DNA of 64,000 nucleotides, taken from positions 28,926 to 92,925 of the forward strand of contig DATJFQ010000079.1 in the NCBI GenBank assembly GCA_035495555.1, read 5' to 3'. Made by a program: the position numbers and the translations under genes. Numbering within the stretch: position 1 is the first letter of the stretch; the number at the start of each line of letters is the position of its first letter. This document shows, piece by piece, positions 1-8,571 of this stretch. This DNA is from DATJFQ01 sp035495555. GTDB taxonomy: Bacteria; Acidobacteriota; Vicinamibacteria; Vicinamibacterales; 2-12-FULL-66-21. The notes beneath the pieces were generated by a model that ran no database searches, was not told the DNA's origin, and saw nothing but the letters and a program-made list of their open reading frames with translations.

Positions 1-180
1 CAGGCTGCGCCACAGAATGAACCCGCGCACCACGAGGTGGCATCCGTACAGCAGGATCATCCACAGGAGTGTCCAGCCCGAAGCGCGGATGATTCCCGCG
101 ATCCGCCCGACGCCCATCGCATACACGATGGCGCCGAGCACGACGAACGCCGCGGTCAGGACGATGGCGCGGACCGCCAT
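1..180 (-). CDS. N-terminal fragment of flippase-like (LPG_synthase_TM) membrane protein
   Basis: The first 60 residues of a gene that runs off the left edge. The reading starts at the ATG at 180, immediately after the stop of the DUF3052 gene, so it is the last visible member of that operon. The visible part is two hydrophobic segments (about residues 4-22 and 34-50) around a short loop with GW and R..ILWRSL, which resembles the start of the lysylphosphatidylglycerol synthase transmembrane/flippase-like family. Members are polytopic inner-membrane proteins proposed to move lipids or lipid-linked sugars. Only about a fifth of a typical protein is visible, so the family call is tentative; any small polytopic membrane protein is the alternative. 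Confidence 0.45.
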   Translation of the reverse strand, partial: MAVRAIVLTAAFVVLGAIVYAMGVGRIAGIIRASGWTLLWMILLYGCHLVVRGFILWRSL

Positions 181-591
181 TCACGTCCGTTCGCTGCGTC
201 GAATCACCAGCTTGAGACCCGACCAGGTGTCGGTCACGGCGCAGACCTTCACGTCGACGAAGCCGAGTGGGAGCGCAACGTCGCGGATTGTGTCCTCTGT
301 CACGTCCGTCGTCACTGCGGAGGTGCGCTTCGGCCAGGACACCCAGATGAACCCGTCGGCCTGCAGCTTGGTCCGCAGCGATTTCAACGTGCGGGCGAGA
401 TCCGATCGCCTGGTGCAGAACAGGTGCACGGCAGCGGGAGACGAGCCGAGCGCGCTCGAAATGGAGGCCGTCGCGGGCAACCCGTCGAGCCAGCCTCGGT
501 ACCCGTCAGGCGCATTGATGGTTGCAACGCGCAGCCCGTCCTTGAACCCGAGCTTCTTCGCCAGCGGCGTTCCCGAGTAGCCAGCGCTCAT
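181..591 (-). CDS. DUF3052 family protein
   Basis: A 136-residue protein beginning MSAGYSGTPLAKKLG, the usual start of DUF3052 proteins, followed by a GxR-like loop and the conserved stretches WVSWPKR, TDVTEDTIRDVALPLG and TDTWSGLKLV. The family has no established biochemical function; its fold is methyltransferase-like. The ATG at 591 overlaps the TGA of the upstream DUF488 gene (ATGA), which supports this start over the longer frame beginning at 672 and indicates translational coupling. No signal peptide or membrane segment is visible, so it should be cytoplasmic. Confidence 0.88.
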   Translation of the reverse strand: MSAGYSGTPLAKKLGFKDGLRVATINAPDGYRGWLDGLPATASISSALGSSPAAVHLFCTRRSDLARTLKSLRTKLQADGFIWVSWPKRTSAVTTDVTEDTIRDVALPLGFVDVKVCAVTDTWSGLKLVIRRSERT

Positions 592-977
592 TGGCGGATC
601 GCCGCGCCGCGGGCTGCGAGCGCTTTCCGTAACAGCGATCGGTGGCAGAACCGTTCGTCCTCGCAGTAGCACCCGATCGCGAAATCAGCCGTGTGCGACA
701 ACGTCGCGAGCGTGTCCAGCAGATGCGACGTGTCCGGCTGTTTGAGTTCGGAGGCGAAGCGCCGTGCGAACGTGTTCCAGTGAGTATGGTCGTGCAGAAC
801 GCCGGTTGCCTTGATCAGCTCTGCGCTTGGGGAGAGCGTGGGCAGCCAGACGTCGTAGAAGTTCTGCTTCGCGAATTCGGACCTGGGCACGCCGCGGGGC
901 GGCCGCCGCACAGTGCCCAGCCGCGGGCCTTCGCCCGCGCTGCGGGACGAGCCCAGACGCACGATGCTGATCGCCAT
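588..977 (-). CDS. DUF488 family protein (YeaO-like)
   Basis: A 129-residue cytoplasmic protein with the DUF488/YeaO signature: an N-terminal RLGSSR segment, VRRPPRGVP, YDVWLPTLSPSAELIK in the middle and the C-terminal CYCEDERFCHRSLL motif that carries the conserved cysteines and histidine. The family is widespread but not enzymatically characterised. A strong Shine-Dalgarno GGAGGTGA (984-991) sits seven bases before the ATG and overlaps the stop codon of the upstream 53-codon gene. It overlaps the DUF3052 gene by four bases downstream. Confidence 0.87.
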   Translation of the reverse strand: MAISIVRLGSSRSAGEGPRLGTVRRPPRGVPRSEFAKQNFYDVWLPTLSPSAELIKATGVLHDHTHWNTFARRFASELKQPDTSHLLDTLATLSHTADFAIGCYCEDERFCHRSLLRKALAARGAAIRQ

Positions 978-983
978 CCGCCC

Positions 984-1145
984 TCACCTCCCCGCGCTGC
1001 GCAGCTTCTGCTCAGCCGCGTCGAAGAGGCTCCGAAGCTTCAGCATCTCCGCGGCAGTCACGCCTGCCCGCGCCGCGTCCTGCATCTCCCGCACTTCCAC
1101 GAACACACCATCCACGCCGCCGATTCTGTCGTATCCGATGGTCAT
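984..1145 (-). CDS. small hypothetical protein (53 aa)
   Basis: A short frame of 53 codons with a balanced composition: an N-terminal part with GYDRIGGVDGVFVEV, then a likely amphipathic helix rich in Ala, Glu and Arg (MQDAARAGVTAAEMLKLRSL) and a basic tail. I do not recognise the family. Support for it being real comes from position: its TGA lies inside the Shine-Dalgarno of the DUF488 gene, six bases before that start, so it looks like the first gene of a coupled operon. The frame stays open upstream to about 1250 without ATG or GTG, so a longer product from a rare start is possible. Confidence 0.5.
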   Translation of the reverse strand: MTIGYDRIGGVDGVFVEVREMQDAARAGVTAAEMLKLRSLFDAAEQKLRSAGR

Positions 1146-1251
1146 GAGGGTTCCGGCGAAGGGGAAAATCCCTCGAGCCGGGGGCAGCAGCGGCGGGGCC
1201 GCAACAGGCTGCTTCGCACTATAGCGCAGCGCAGCCGAAAAGTCGTGGCGC

Positions 1252-1257
1252 TATAAT
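1252..1257 (+). promoter_or_regulatory. -10 element (TATAAT) for the TPR kinase gene
   Basis: Perfect TATAAT in the context CTATAATCGC, 31 bases before the proposed GTG start of the kinase. No good -35 hexamer is visible at the usual spacing. The same ten bases occur before two other genes in the window (14455 and 25510). Confidence 0.55.
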
Positions 1258-1287
1258 CGCTTGCGGCCTCCTCCCGCATCAGACGCT

Positions 1288-4200
1288 GTGACCAGCCGGT
1301 CTCTGCCCTCTCGTATCGGCCGTTACGAAGTCGTGGACCGCCTCGGCGCCGGCGGCATGGGCGTGCTGTATCTCGCCCGCGATCCACTGCTTCGCCGGAC
1401 GCTCGCCATCAAGGTGCTGGCCGTCGACGACGAAGATCTGCGCGAACGATTCGGCCGCGAAGCGCGGTCCGCCGCCGCCCTGAGCCACACCAACATCGTC
1501 ACCATCTTCGACGTTGGCGAAGACGCCGGGCATCCGTTCCTCGCCATGGAGTACCTCGACGGCGAGACGATGGCGGAGATGGTCCGGCGGAAGGCGCCGG
1601 TGGCGCTTCAGCGGCGGCTGCAGCTGCTGCTCGAACTCTGCGCGGGACTGGGGTACGCGCATCGACTCGGGATCATTCACCGGGACATTAAACCGGCGAA
1701 CCTGATGATCACGGGCAACGGCACGCTGAAGATCCTCGATTTCGGCCTCGCACGGCTCACGCACGACCACGCGTCGGGCCTGACGCAGTCGGGTGCGCTG
1801 CTCGGTACCCCGCATTACATGTCGCCGGAGCAAATCGAGGGACGCCCGGTGGACCACCGGAGCGACATCTTTTCGGTCGGCCTCGTGCTCCACGAGCTCC
1901 TGACGTACAAGAAGGCCTTCTCCGGCGAAGGGATGCACGTCGTCCTCCACAAGATCACGCACGAGCGGCCGCAGCCGCTCCGCGAAGTCGACCCGACGCT
2001 TGATCCGGCGCTGGAACGGATCGTCGACAAAGCGACCGAACGCGACCCGGATCGCCGGTATCAATCGCTCGAGATGATGGCCGCCGATACGACGGCCTTT
2101 CTCAAGGCGCTGGCAGGGCGGCCGGATGCGGATGCCACCGTGATTATCCGGCGCGATCACCTGAGCGAACCCAGCTCACGGAAACCGGAATCGAGCAGCG
2201 GGGGAAAGACCCCTTCGGTAACGCCGCGCGTGCCCAATTTCGAAGGCATTGCGCGGCGGCGCGAAGCGCAGATCCAGCTCCATCTGGACGAAGCGATGCG
2301 TCACTTCACCGAGGGACAGTTCGACCAGGCGATCGAGCAGTGCGAACTCGCGGCCGTGCTCAACCCGGAGGAGCCGCGCGTGTTCGATTTGCTATCGCGC
2401 GCGCACGGGGCGCTCGATGACCAGCAGATCGCCGCGTGGCTCGCCGAAGCGCGCGCGCGACTGGCCGAAGGCGCGTTCACGTCAGCCGAAGCGCTCGTCC
2501 AGCAGTCGCTGGAGCGCCGGCCCGCGCTGCCGGAAGCGCAGGCGCTGCGGCGGGAGATCGCGGATGCGCGCCAGGAGCAGCAGCAGATTCGCGAACGGCA
2601 ACGTGCCGTCGCGCACGCCGTCGAGCGCGCACAGGCACACATGGCGGCTGGCGCACTCGATGCGGTCGTCCGCGCCGCGAACGAGGCGCTCGCGTTCGAG
2701 CCGGACCACGCGGCAGCGCAGTCGCTCAAGCAACAGGCGCTCGAGACACTCGACGCGCAGCGGCGCGAACTCGAACATGAACAGCGCGCGTCCAGCGCCG
2801 TCGCGGCAGCGAAGGTGGCTGTCCGCACCGGCGATCTCGACGGGGCGGCCGCGCTGCTCGACGCCTTTGCGCCGCCGCACCCGATCGTCACCGCGGCGCG
2901 GGCGGAAGTCGAGCGGCAGATCGAAGCACGCCGCAAATCCATCCAACAGGCGGCGGCCGCCAAGAATGCGGCACGCGCGGCCATCACGGCTGGCGACTGG
3001 GCGAGCGCGGGCGCCTCGCTGAAGCAGGCAGCATCGTTCGTCTCGGCGGATCCTGAGATCGTGGCACTCCAGCGTCAGTTGACCGACGCGCGCACGGCCG
3101 CTGAGGAAGCGGCGCGTGCAGCAGCGGAGCGCGAGCGACTCGCGCGGGAACAGGCCGAACGGGAGGCCCGCGAGAAAGCCGAACGCGAAACGCGCGAAAA
3201 GGCGGAGCGCGAACGGCTCGCCCGCGAAGAGGCCGACCGCAAGGCGCGCGAGAAGGCGGAACAGGACGCCCGCGCGAAAGCCGAACGCGACGCCCGTGAA
3301 CAGGCCGAGCGCGAACGGCTCGCCCGCGAAGAGGCCGATCGCAAGGCGCGCGAAAAAGCGGAACAGGACGCCCGCGCGAAAGCCGAACGCGAGGCCCGTG
3401 AACAGGCCGAGCGCGAACGGCTCGTCCGCGAAGCGACCGATCGCAAGGCGCGCGAAAAAGCCGAACAGGACGCCCGCGCGAAAGCCGAACGCGAGGCCCG
3501 TGAAAAGGCCGAGCGCGAACGGCTCGCCCGCGAAGAGGCCGACCGCAAGGCGCGCGAGAAAGCCGAACAGACAGCTCGGGAGAAAGCCGAACGCGAAACG
3601 CGCGAGCGCCGCGCACGCGAGGAGACGGAACGGCTCGCACGCGAAGAGGCCGACCGCGAACGCCTGGCGGTCGAAGCCGCGGAACGCAACGCCCGTGAAA
3701 CGTCGGAGCGCGAGGCGCGAGCCAGGGCGGAACAGGAAGCGCTGGAGAAAGCCGAGCTCGAATCGGTCGACCGCGCGGCGCGCGAGCAGCGCGCACGCGA
3801 AGAGGCGCTCGCCCTCTCACCGGATGACGAAACGCGCCCCGCCGGCGATCGTACGAGCCCGAGGGCCGTTGCGCTCGAGGCCGCGAGGCAGGAAGCGCTT
3901 CAACGCTCTGCGGCGCATCACGCAGACACGCGCGCGGACACCAGGCAGGCGCAACTCCCGCCGGCCAAGCCGATCCCGGCGCCGAGGCCCGCCCGGCCAG
4001 CGGCGGCGTTTCCAATGAAGTGGGCCGCGGCCATCCTGATTGCGGGCCTCGTTGTCTCGGTCGCCGCATTCCTGATTTTTGGCCCCCGCCGATCCGGCAC
4101 CAAGAACGCTACCGCGCCGTCGACGCCACAATCGGCGACGGTCTCGCCGGCCGACGTGCTGCGGGAGGTCCATCGCCTCGCGAACGAAGGTCATCCCGAT

Positions 4201-5565
4201 CGATCGCTGGACGCCGCGGTCAAGGGGTATCGCGCGACACACGATCAGGTCCTTGCGGAATACATCACCAGCGCTCGGACGGCCGCGGCGAAAACCGCAT
4301 CCGATGCCGCCGGCGAAGCCTCTGGGACCGATGCCGCGAAGCGCGCCGAATACACCGACGCGGCCGCGAAGTTTCAGCAGGCGGCCGCCCTGAAAAGTCT
4401 CGAGGATGCTCCGCGGGCGATCGCGCTCTACGCGGATGCCGAAAAGGGATACAGGGCCGCCGTCACCGCGTCGACAAACGATCCGGCGGTGTTCGTGCAG
4501 AAGGCCGCCGATGCGTACAAGAACGGCGCCGTCGATCGCGCCGTGGAGTACGCGCTGACCGCCCGCCGCCTCGATCCATCGCATGCCGCGTCCGACAAAC
4601 TCATCGATCAGATCCGCCGCGACGCGAGCCGCGAGACAGCGCGTGCGCGATCGGCTGCGGTTGCGGCCGGGGCAGCGGGGACCGACGACTTCGGGCGCGC
4701 CGAAAAACGCGCCAGAGACGCATCCAGAACCACGTCACCCGATGACCTCCTCGCGCAGGTCACGGCGAACAAAGAAGCCGTGCAGCTCTATCGCGCCTCG
4801 GCCACCGCCGTCGAGAACGTGCGAACGGCGCGGCATCAGACCGCGGAGCAGCACGCCGAGCAGGCGCGCCTGCTCATCTCGCAGAAACGGCTGGACGATG
4901 CAGAGAACGAACTCCGGCAGGCGAAGACCGCCGAACCGGACAACGCGACGGCCCAGGCGGTCGACCGGCAGTTGGCCGACGCCCGTCGCGCCGCCAAAGC
5001 CGAGGACCTGAACACCCGCGTCACGGCGCTGCTCCAGCAATCTCGCGGCGCCGACGCGCGCCAGGCCATTGCGCTTCTGCAACAGGCCTCCGCGCTCGAC
5101 CCTTCGCGCGACGACGTCAAGCGGGAGCTGCAGCGTCGGAACGACGAGTTGAACGCGCGCCCTGCGCCGCCGGTCCCGGTACCGAACCCGCCGGCTCCCC
5201 CGAAAGACACCGGCAGCGCGGCGCGAGCGGCGCACGACGCCGACGTGGCCGCGATTCTTCAGGTGCTCGAACGATACTGGGCGGCGTGGGATGCGCTCGA
5301 CGTCGACGCGATTCGGGCGGTGTATCCCTCCGCGAACGCGAGATCGCTACGCGACTACTTCAAGAACCTGAAGAGCCAGCAGACGAAGGTGCAGCCGCAG
5401 ACGCCGGAAATCGACAGCAGCGGTACGGCCGCGACGGTGAGATGCCGCGTCACCTCTCATGCAGAAATGCGCGCCGGCACGGTGCCCGACTCCACCAAGA
5501 ACGCGGTGCTGAGTCTCGCGAAAGTCGGCGGCTCCTGGCGGATTATCGGGCTGCAGTATCTGTAG
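1288..5565 (+). CDS. Ser/Thr protein kinase with coiled-coil, TPR and NTF2-like C-terminus
   Basis: A 1425-residue Hanks-type kinase, far longer than a bacterial kinase domain alone. Residues about 10-275 are the catalytic domain: Gly loop GAGGMG, the invariant Lys in AIKVL, HRDIKPAN (H131), DFGLA (D151) and GTPHYMSPEQ. TPR-like helices follow, then a very charged Glu/Arg/Ala coiled coil (about 600-850) that contains three 34-residue repeats encoded by 102-bp units starting near 3256, 3358 and 3460. A transmembrane helix is at about 910-932, with more TPR-like helices outside and an NTF2/SnoaL-like domain in the last 110 residues. It should phosphorylate Ser/Thr in the cytoplasm and sense something across the membrane. 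I chose GTG 1288 because it sits just before the conserved IGRYEVV start; a TTG at 1261 would extend it. Confidence 0.92.
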   Translation: MTSRSLPSRIGRYEVVDRLGAGGMGVLYLARDPLLRRTLAIKVLAVDDEDLRERFGREARSAAALSHTNIVTIFDVGEDAGHPFLAMEYLDGETMAEMVRRKAPVALQRRLQLLLELCAGLGYAHRLGIIHRDIKPANLMITGNGTLKILDFGLARLTHDHASGLTQSGALLGTPHYMSPEQIEGRPVDHRSDIFSVGLVLHELLTYKKAFSGEGMHVVLHKITHERPQPLREVDPTLDPALERIVDKATERDPDRRYQSLEMMAADTTAFLKALAGRPDADATVIIRRDHLSEPSSRKPESSSGGKTPSVTPRVPNFEGIARRREAQIQLHLDEAMRHFTEGQFDQAIEQCELAAVLNPEEPRVFDLLSRAHGALDDQQIAAWLAEARARLAEGAFTSAEALVQQSLERRPALPEAQALRREIADARQEQQQIRERQRAVAHAVERAQAHMAAGALDAVVRAANEALAFEPDHAAAQSLKQQALETLDAQRRELEHEQRASSAVAAAKVAVRTGDLDGAAALLDAFAPPHPIVTAARAEVERQIEARRKSIQQAAAAKNAARAAITAGDWASAGASLKQAASFVSADPEIVALQRQLTDARTAAEEAARAAAERERLAREQAEREAREKAERETREKAERERLAREEADRKAREKAEQDARAKAERDAREQAERERLAREEADRKAREKAEQDARAKAEREAREQAERERLVREATDRKAREKAEQDARAKAEREAREKAERERLAREEADRKAREKAEQTAREKAERETRERRAREETERLAREEADRERLAVEAAERNARETSEREARARAEQEALEKAELESVDRAAREQRAREEALALSPDDETRPAGDRTSPRAVALEAARQEALQRSAAHHADTRADTRQAQLPPAKPIPAPRPARPAAAFPMKWAAAILIAGLVVSVAAFLIFGPRRSGTKNATAPSTPQSATVSPADVLREVHRLANEGHPDRSLDAAVKGYRATHDQVLAEYITSARTAAAKTASDAAGEASGTDAAKRAEYTDAAAKFQQAAALKSLEDAPRAIALYADAEKGYRAAVTASTNDPAVFVQKAADAYKNGAVDRAVEYALTARRLDPSHAASDKLIDQIRRDASRETARARSAAVAAGAAGTDDFGRAEKRARDASRTTSPDDLLAQVTANKEAVQLYRASATAVENVRTARHQTAEQHAEQARLLISQKRLDDAENELRQAKTAEPDNATAQAVDRQLADARRAAKAEDLNTRVTALLQQSRGADARQAIALLQQASALDPSRDDVKRELQRRNDELNARPAPPVPVPNPPAPPKDTGSAARAAHDADVAAILQVLERYWAAWDALDVDAIRAVYPSANARSLRDYFKNLKSQQTKVQPQTPEIDSSGTAATVRCRVTSHAEMRAGTVPDSTKNAVLSLAKVGGSWRIIGLQYL

Positions 5566-5578
5566 ACGCGCCGGCGTC
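5565..5578. terminator. short hairpin between convergent stops
   Basis: GACGC-GCCG-GCGTC inverted repeat lying between the TAG of the kinase gene and the TGA of the opposing outer-membrane protein gene, which are only 11 bases apart. It is short and has no T-run, so a bidirectional terminator role is only plausible. Confidence 0.3.
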
Positions 5579-6962
5579 AGCCGCCAAACGCGATGTCGAC
5601 CCCCAGCACGAAGGAGACTTTTGATTTCAGCCCGCCGCTCGTCAGTGGGAACAGCACGTTGCCGGTGAGCAGGACGTTGCCGCTGGGGTTGTATTTCACG
5701 CCCGCCGAGCCAAGCACGAGATTCAGGTTGCCCGGCGTCCACGCGAGCTGGCGATACGGCTGGCCGGTCACCGGGTTCGTCGAGCTCGACACGTTCGTCG
5801 CGTATGGCAGCGAGATCGTATCGGCCGCGATGGTGCCGGCCCCGCGCAGCGTCCGCCCGATGATGTCGCCGATGAGGGTGACGCGCGGATTGGGCGTGAA
5901 TTCCGTACCGCCCGCGTAGTTCACTTCGTCGCTGACGCCGGTGACCGGCACCCCGAACTGCGGGGTGAGATCGCCCGCGCCTGATGCGGTGTACCCGAAG
6001 TTGATGTGGGGCGAAAACCTGCCGGCCTCTGTGGACGCAATCACATACACCTTCGCCTGCGTCGTCCCGACGCCGAGCAGGTTGTCGGAATCGCCTGTCG
6101 GCAGCTTCAAGTCGAGGGCCGCGGCGACACCGCCCCGCGCTGTCCGGTAGACGTTGTACTTCGAGCGCAGCACGATATCGCCCACGCCCGATGCGCTGCC
6201 CGAGCTGCTGAAGTCCTTCGAGATGACGTCCTCGCCCTGGACGAACGTATGGATGGGCGGATTGGTTCCCGCGGTCGCGAGCCGGAGGATCGTGGCGTGC
6301 GCGACCGTGTCGAGGCTGACGCGCGTAAACGGCAGCGCCACCCCGACGTCCAGACGATCCGTCAGCCCGGCGTTGGCGAGGAAGAGGAACGTGTCCGCTT
6401 TCGCTTTGATGTCCAGCCCCACCTGCATCCAGTCGCCTTCGAACCCCGGATTGAACGGGGTGTCCGCGCCCGCGCAGCAATCGGTATGCGGGAGATAGAA
6501 CGTAATCGCGCCATTGCGGAGGCTTTCGCCGCCGAACGAGCTGAACGTCGTGTGCTCGTAGTTCATCCCGACCGAAAAACGCCCGCGACCGAGCGGCACC
6601 GCGCGTTCGGTGAACGCGGGACCAAAACTCGTGCTGGATCGGATAAACGCCCCGGTCGTCGAATCGAACGTGTAGGTAAATCCGCCGGACGAGGACCCCA
6701 GCGGAAAATTCGTGAGCTGGTTCTTCATGCGATCGTTAAACGTGACGATCGCCTGCTCGGCAAACATCTGGTCCGCTTCGGCCGTGCCCTGTGAGGCGCC
6801 GAGCATGAAATGGCCCGCGTGAGAGAACGCGGGGTTCGGGCCTCCGGCGGTGGTGATGCCGTTCAGCACGAGGTCCGATACCTGCGTGGCGAGTTGCGCC
6901 TCGCACGGACGAGGAACGATCAGGAAAGCCAGGATGCAGGGAACCCACAGCAGCTTGCGCAT
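5577..6962 (-). CDS. putative outer-membrane beta-barrel protein (MetA-pathway type)
   Basis: A 461-residue secreted protein. Residues 1-22 form a signal peptide (MRKLLWVPCILAFLIVP...CEAQ). The rest is a series of alternating short strands rich in Gly, Ser, Thr and aromatic residues, with repeated phrases such as GVGDIVLRSKYNVYR, LDLKLPTGD and VLGVDIAFG at the C-terminus; this resembles the transporter-like barrels annotated as phenol MetA-pathway proteins. It probably sits in the outer membrane, substrate unknown. The ATG at 6962 is chosen because the signal peptide starts there; the frame is open to 7328 but that extension is basic and low-complexity. A TATAAG element at 7023-7028 lies about 60 bases upstream. 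Confidence 0.7.
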   Translation of the reverse strand: MRKLLWVPCILAFLIVPRPCEAQLATQVSDLVLNGITTAGGPNPAFSHAGHFMLGASQGTAEADQMFAEQAIVTFNDRMKNQLTNFPLGSSSGGFTYTFDSTTGAFIRSSTSFGPAFTERAVPLGRGRFSVGMNYEHTTFSSFGGESLRNGAITFYLPHTDCCAGADTPFNPGFEGDWMQVGLDIKAKADTFLFLANAGLTDRLDVGVALPFTRVSLDTVAHATILRLATAGTNPPIHTFVQGEDVISKDFSSSGSASGVGDIVLRSKYNVYRTARGGVAAALDLKLPTGDSDNLLGVGTTQAKVYVIASTEAGRFSPHINFGYTASGAGDLTPQFGVPVTGVSDEVNYAGGTEFTPNPRVTLIGDIIGRTLRGAGTIAADTISLPYATNVSSSTNPVTGQPYRQLAWTPGNLNLVLGSAGVKYNPSGNVLLTGNVLFPLTSGGLKSKVSFVLGVDIAFGG

Positions 6963-7127
6963 CGCGTGTCCTTTTGAATCTTGCCGTAGCCGGAAACGCC
7001 GGACCGTCCGAGGGGCGACAATCTTATAACGAACGCCACCGGCGCGGCGAACACACCATCGCCGTCGCGGCAAGACCATTCCATTCCTGGCCCGTCGTGC
7101 GCCGGGGCGTGTGATTGAATGGGCGTC

Positions 7128-7937
7128 ATGAGCGTTCATGATAAATGCCGGGAGCTTCGGGAGCTGCATGCGGCCGGCTGCTTCGTCATCCCGAACCCAT
7201 GGGATCCGGGAAGTGCGGTCCTGCTGGAGCAGCTTGGCTTTCGCGCGCTCGCGACGACCAGCTCGGGATTCGCGTGGTCGATTGGGCGCGCCGACAATCA
7301 CGTCACGCTTGCGGATGCGCTGGCGCACTGCCGCGCGATGAGTGCCGCGGTTCGCGTGCCGATCAGCGCCGACTTCGAGGGTGGGTTCGCGGTCGAACCG
7401 GATGAGGTGGCGGCAAACGTAGCCGCAGCCGCCGCAACCGGTATTGCCGGATTGTCGATCGAGGACAGTTCCAAAGACACTGCCGCGCCGCTCTTCGAGT
7501 TCGACCTGGCGCTCGAGCGTGTCCGCGCGGCTCGCCGGGCGATCGACGATGGCCCCGCGCCGCTGGTGCTGACCGCGCGTTCAGAAGGCTTCATCGCAGG
7601 ACGGCCGGACCTTGGGGAAACGATCCGGCGTCTCACGGCGTTTGCCGCCGCCGGCGCCGATTGCGTGTTCGCGCCAGGGGTTCGCGACGAGCAGCAGATC
7701 CGAACGATCGTGTCGGCCGTCGCGCCAACGCCCGTCAACGTGCTGGTGAGCAGCGATTTCACGACCGTCGCCAGGCTGGCTGCGATCGGCGTGCGCCGAA
7801 TCAGCGTGGGCGGCGCGCTCGCACGCGCAGCGTGGGGCGCGTTTCTCCGCGCCGCAACCGAGATCGCTCAGCAGGGGACGTTCACGGAGCTGACGCACGG
7901 TGTGGCGTCAGCAGCATTCGATCGGCGGTTCTCCTAA
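7128..7937 (+). CDS. isocitrate lyase/PEP mutase family protein
   Basis: A 269-residue cytoplasmic TIM-barrel enzyme of the PEP mutase/isocitrate lyase superfamily. Visible hallmarks are NPWDPGSA near the N-terminus, ATTSSGFAWSIG, the metal-binding SADFEGGF, GLSIEDS and the C-terminal RRISVGGALARAA. The KKCGH motif of true isocitrate and methylisocitrate lyases is not present, so it more likely cleaves or decarboxylates an oxaloacetate-like or phosphonopyruvate-like substrate. Two starts are possible, ATG 7119 and ATG 7128; family members usually begin near the second. It stands alone on the + strand between two minus-strand genes. Confidence 0.85.
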   Translation: MSVHDKCRELRELHAAGCFVIPNPWDPGSAVLLEQLGFRALATTSSGFAWSIGRADNHVTLADALAHCRAMSAAVRVPISADFEGGFAVEPDEVAANVAAAAATGIAGLSIEDSSKDTAAPLFEFDLALERVRAARRAIDDGPAPLVLTARSEGFIAGRPDLGETIRRLTAFAAAGADCVFAPGVRDEQQIRTIVSAVAPTPVNVLVSSDFTTVARLAAIGVRRISVGGALARAAWGAFLRAATEIAQQGTFTELTHGVASAAFDRRFS

Positions 7938-7952
7938 AGCAATTCTAAGAAT

Positions 7953-8029
7953 TGGAGTTGGGAGGCGGGAGGCGGGAGGTGGGAGGCGGGAGGTGGGAGT
8001 TGTGAGGCGGGAGGTGGGAGTTGGGAGTG
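7953..8029. repeat. heptamer tandem array (about 11 units, consensus GGGAGGY)
   Basis: Eleven head-to-tail 7-bp units, mostly GGGAGGC, GGGAGGT and GGGAGTT, filling the gap between the convergent PEP-mutase and DinB genes. The array ends four bases beyond the TAA of the DinB gene. Confidence 0.9.
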
Positions 8030-8033
8030 GAAT

Positions 8034-8537
8034 TTAAGTTGATCTGAGCATCTTGACCAGCGTCGCCACCTGCCCGGCGTGACGCTGCGTATGCTCGGGG
8101 CCGTGAAACAGCAACCCGATGACGGTTGACGGCAGCCTCCCCCGGCCGACGTGCCGCTCGTCTGTCAACGTCCGCTCGTCCGTCGAACGGAGCTGGTCGA
8201 TCGCACGTTCGACGGCGGCGTCGAACGCCGCGAGGAGATCGACGGCCTCCAGCGATGAATCCGGCTGCGATTCCTGGCGGAGCACAGCGAATTGGGCCTC
8301 CGACAGCATCGCGCCGCGCGCGTAGGTATACAGGCGATCGAGACTGCCGGCGGCATGCCGCACGTGATAGCCGATCGAGGCGCTGCCGTCGCGGGGCGCC
8401 CAGATCTGCTCGGCCGTCAGACCGGTGAGCGCCTCTTCCAGCTCTTCCCGGCATTGCAGCAGGCTGTGTGCCGCAGGCTGCAGCAACGGTGGAACACCTT
8501 CGACAGGTCCGCGCAGCCAGACTTCCGGTTTCGACAT
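8034..8537 (-). CDS. DinB family protein
   Basis: A 167-residue four-helix-bundle protein of the DinB/YfiT-like superfamily. The three metal-binding histidines are visible: one in YHVRHAAGSLDRL (about residues 60-70) and the pair in FHGPEHTQRHAGQ near residue 145. Such proteins bind Zn or Ni; many act as thiol transferases, though most remain uncharacterised. The gene is monocistronic, with a TATAAT at 8549-8554 only 11 bases before its ATG, so a leader of only a few bases is expected. Confidence 0.85.
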   Translation of the reverse strand: MSKPEVWLRGPVEGVPPLLQPAAHSLLQCREELEEALTGLTAEQIWAPRDGSASIGYHVRHAAGSLDRLYTYARGAMLSEAQFAVLRQESQPDSSLEAVDLLAAFDAAVERAIDQLRSTDERTLTDERHVGRGRLPSTVIGLLFHGPEHTQRHAGQVATLVKMLRST

Positions 8538-8548
8538 CGCTGGCCGGA

Positions 8549-8554
8549 ATTATA
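8549..8554 (-). promoter_or_regulatory. -10 element (TATAAT) for the DinB gene
   Basis: Perfect TATAAT on the minus strand inside the 34-base gap between the DUF6933-like stop and the DinB start. Transcription would begin about 8542, leaving a leader of roughly 4-6 bases, too short for a Shine-Dalgarno. Confidence 0.5.
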
Positions 8555-8571
8555 CTCGGCGGCGTTCCCGT

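Noticed and set aside
2984..4069. Minus-strand Arg/Pro-rich frames across the kinase coiled coil
   Set aside because: They are the complement of repeated Glu/Arg/Ala codons and repeat only because the kinase coiled coil repeats.
7953..8029. A CRISPR array
   Set aside because: The units are 7 bp with no spacers, and no cas gene is present; the same holds for the other arrays.
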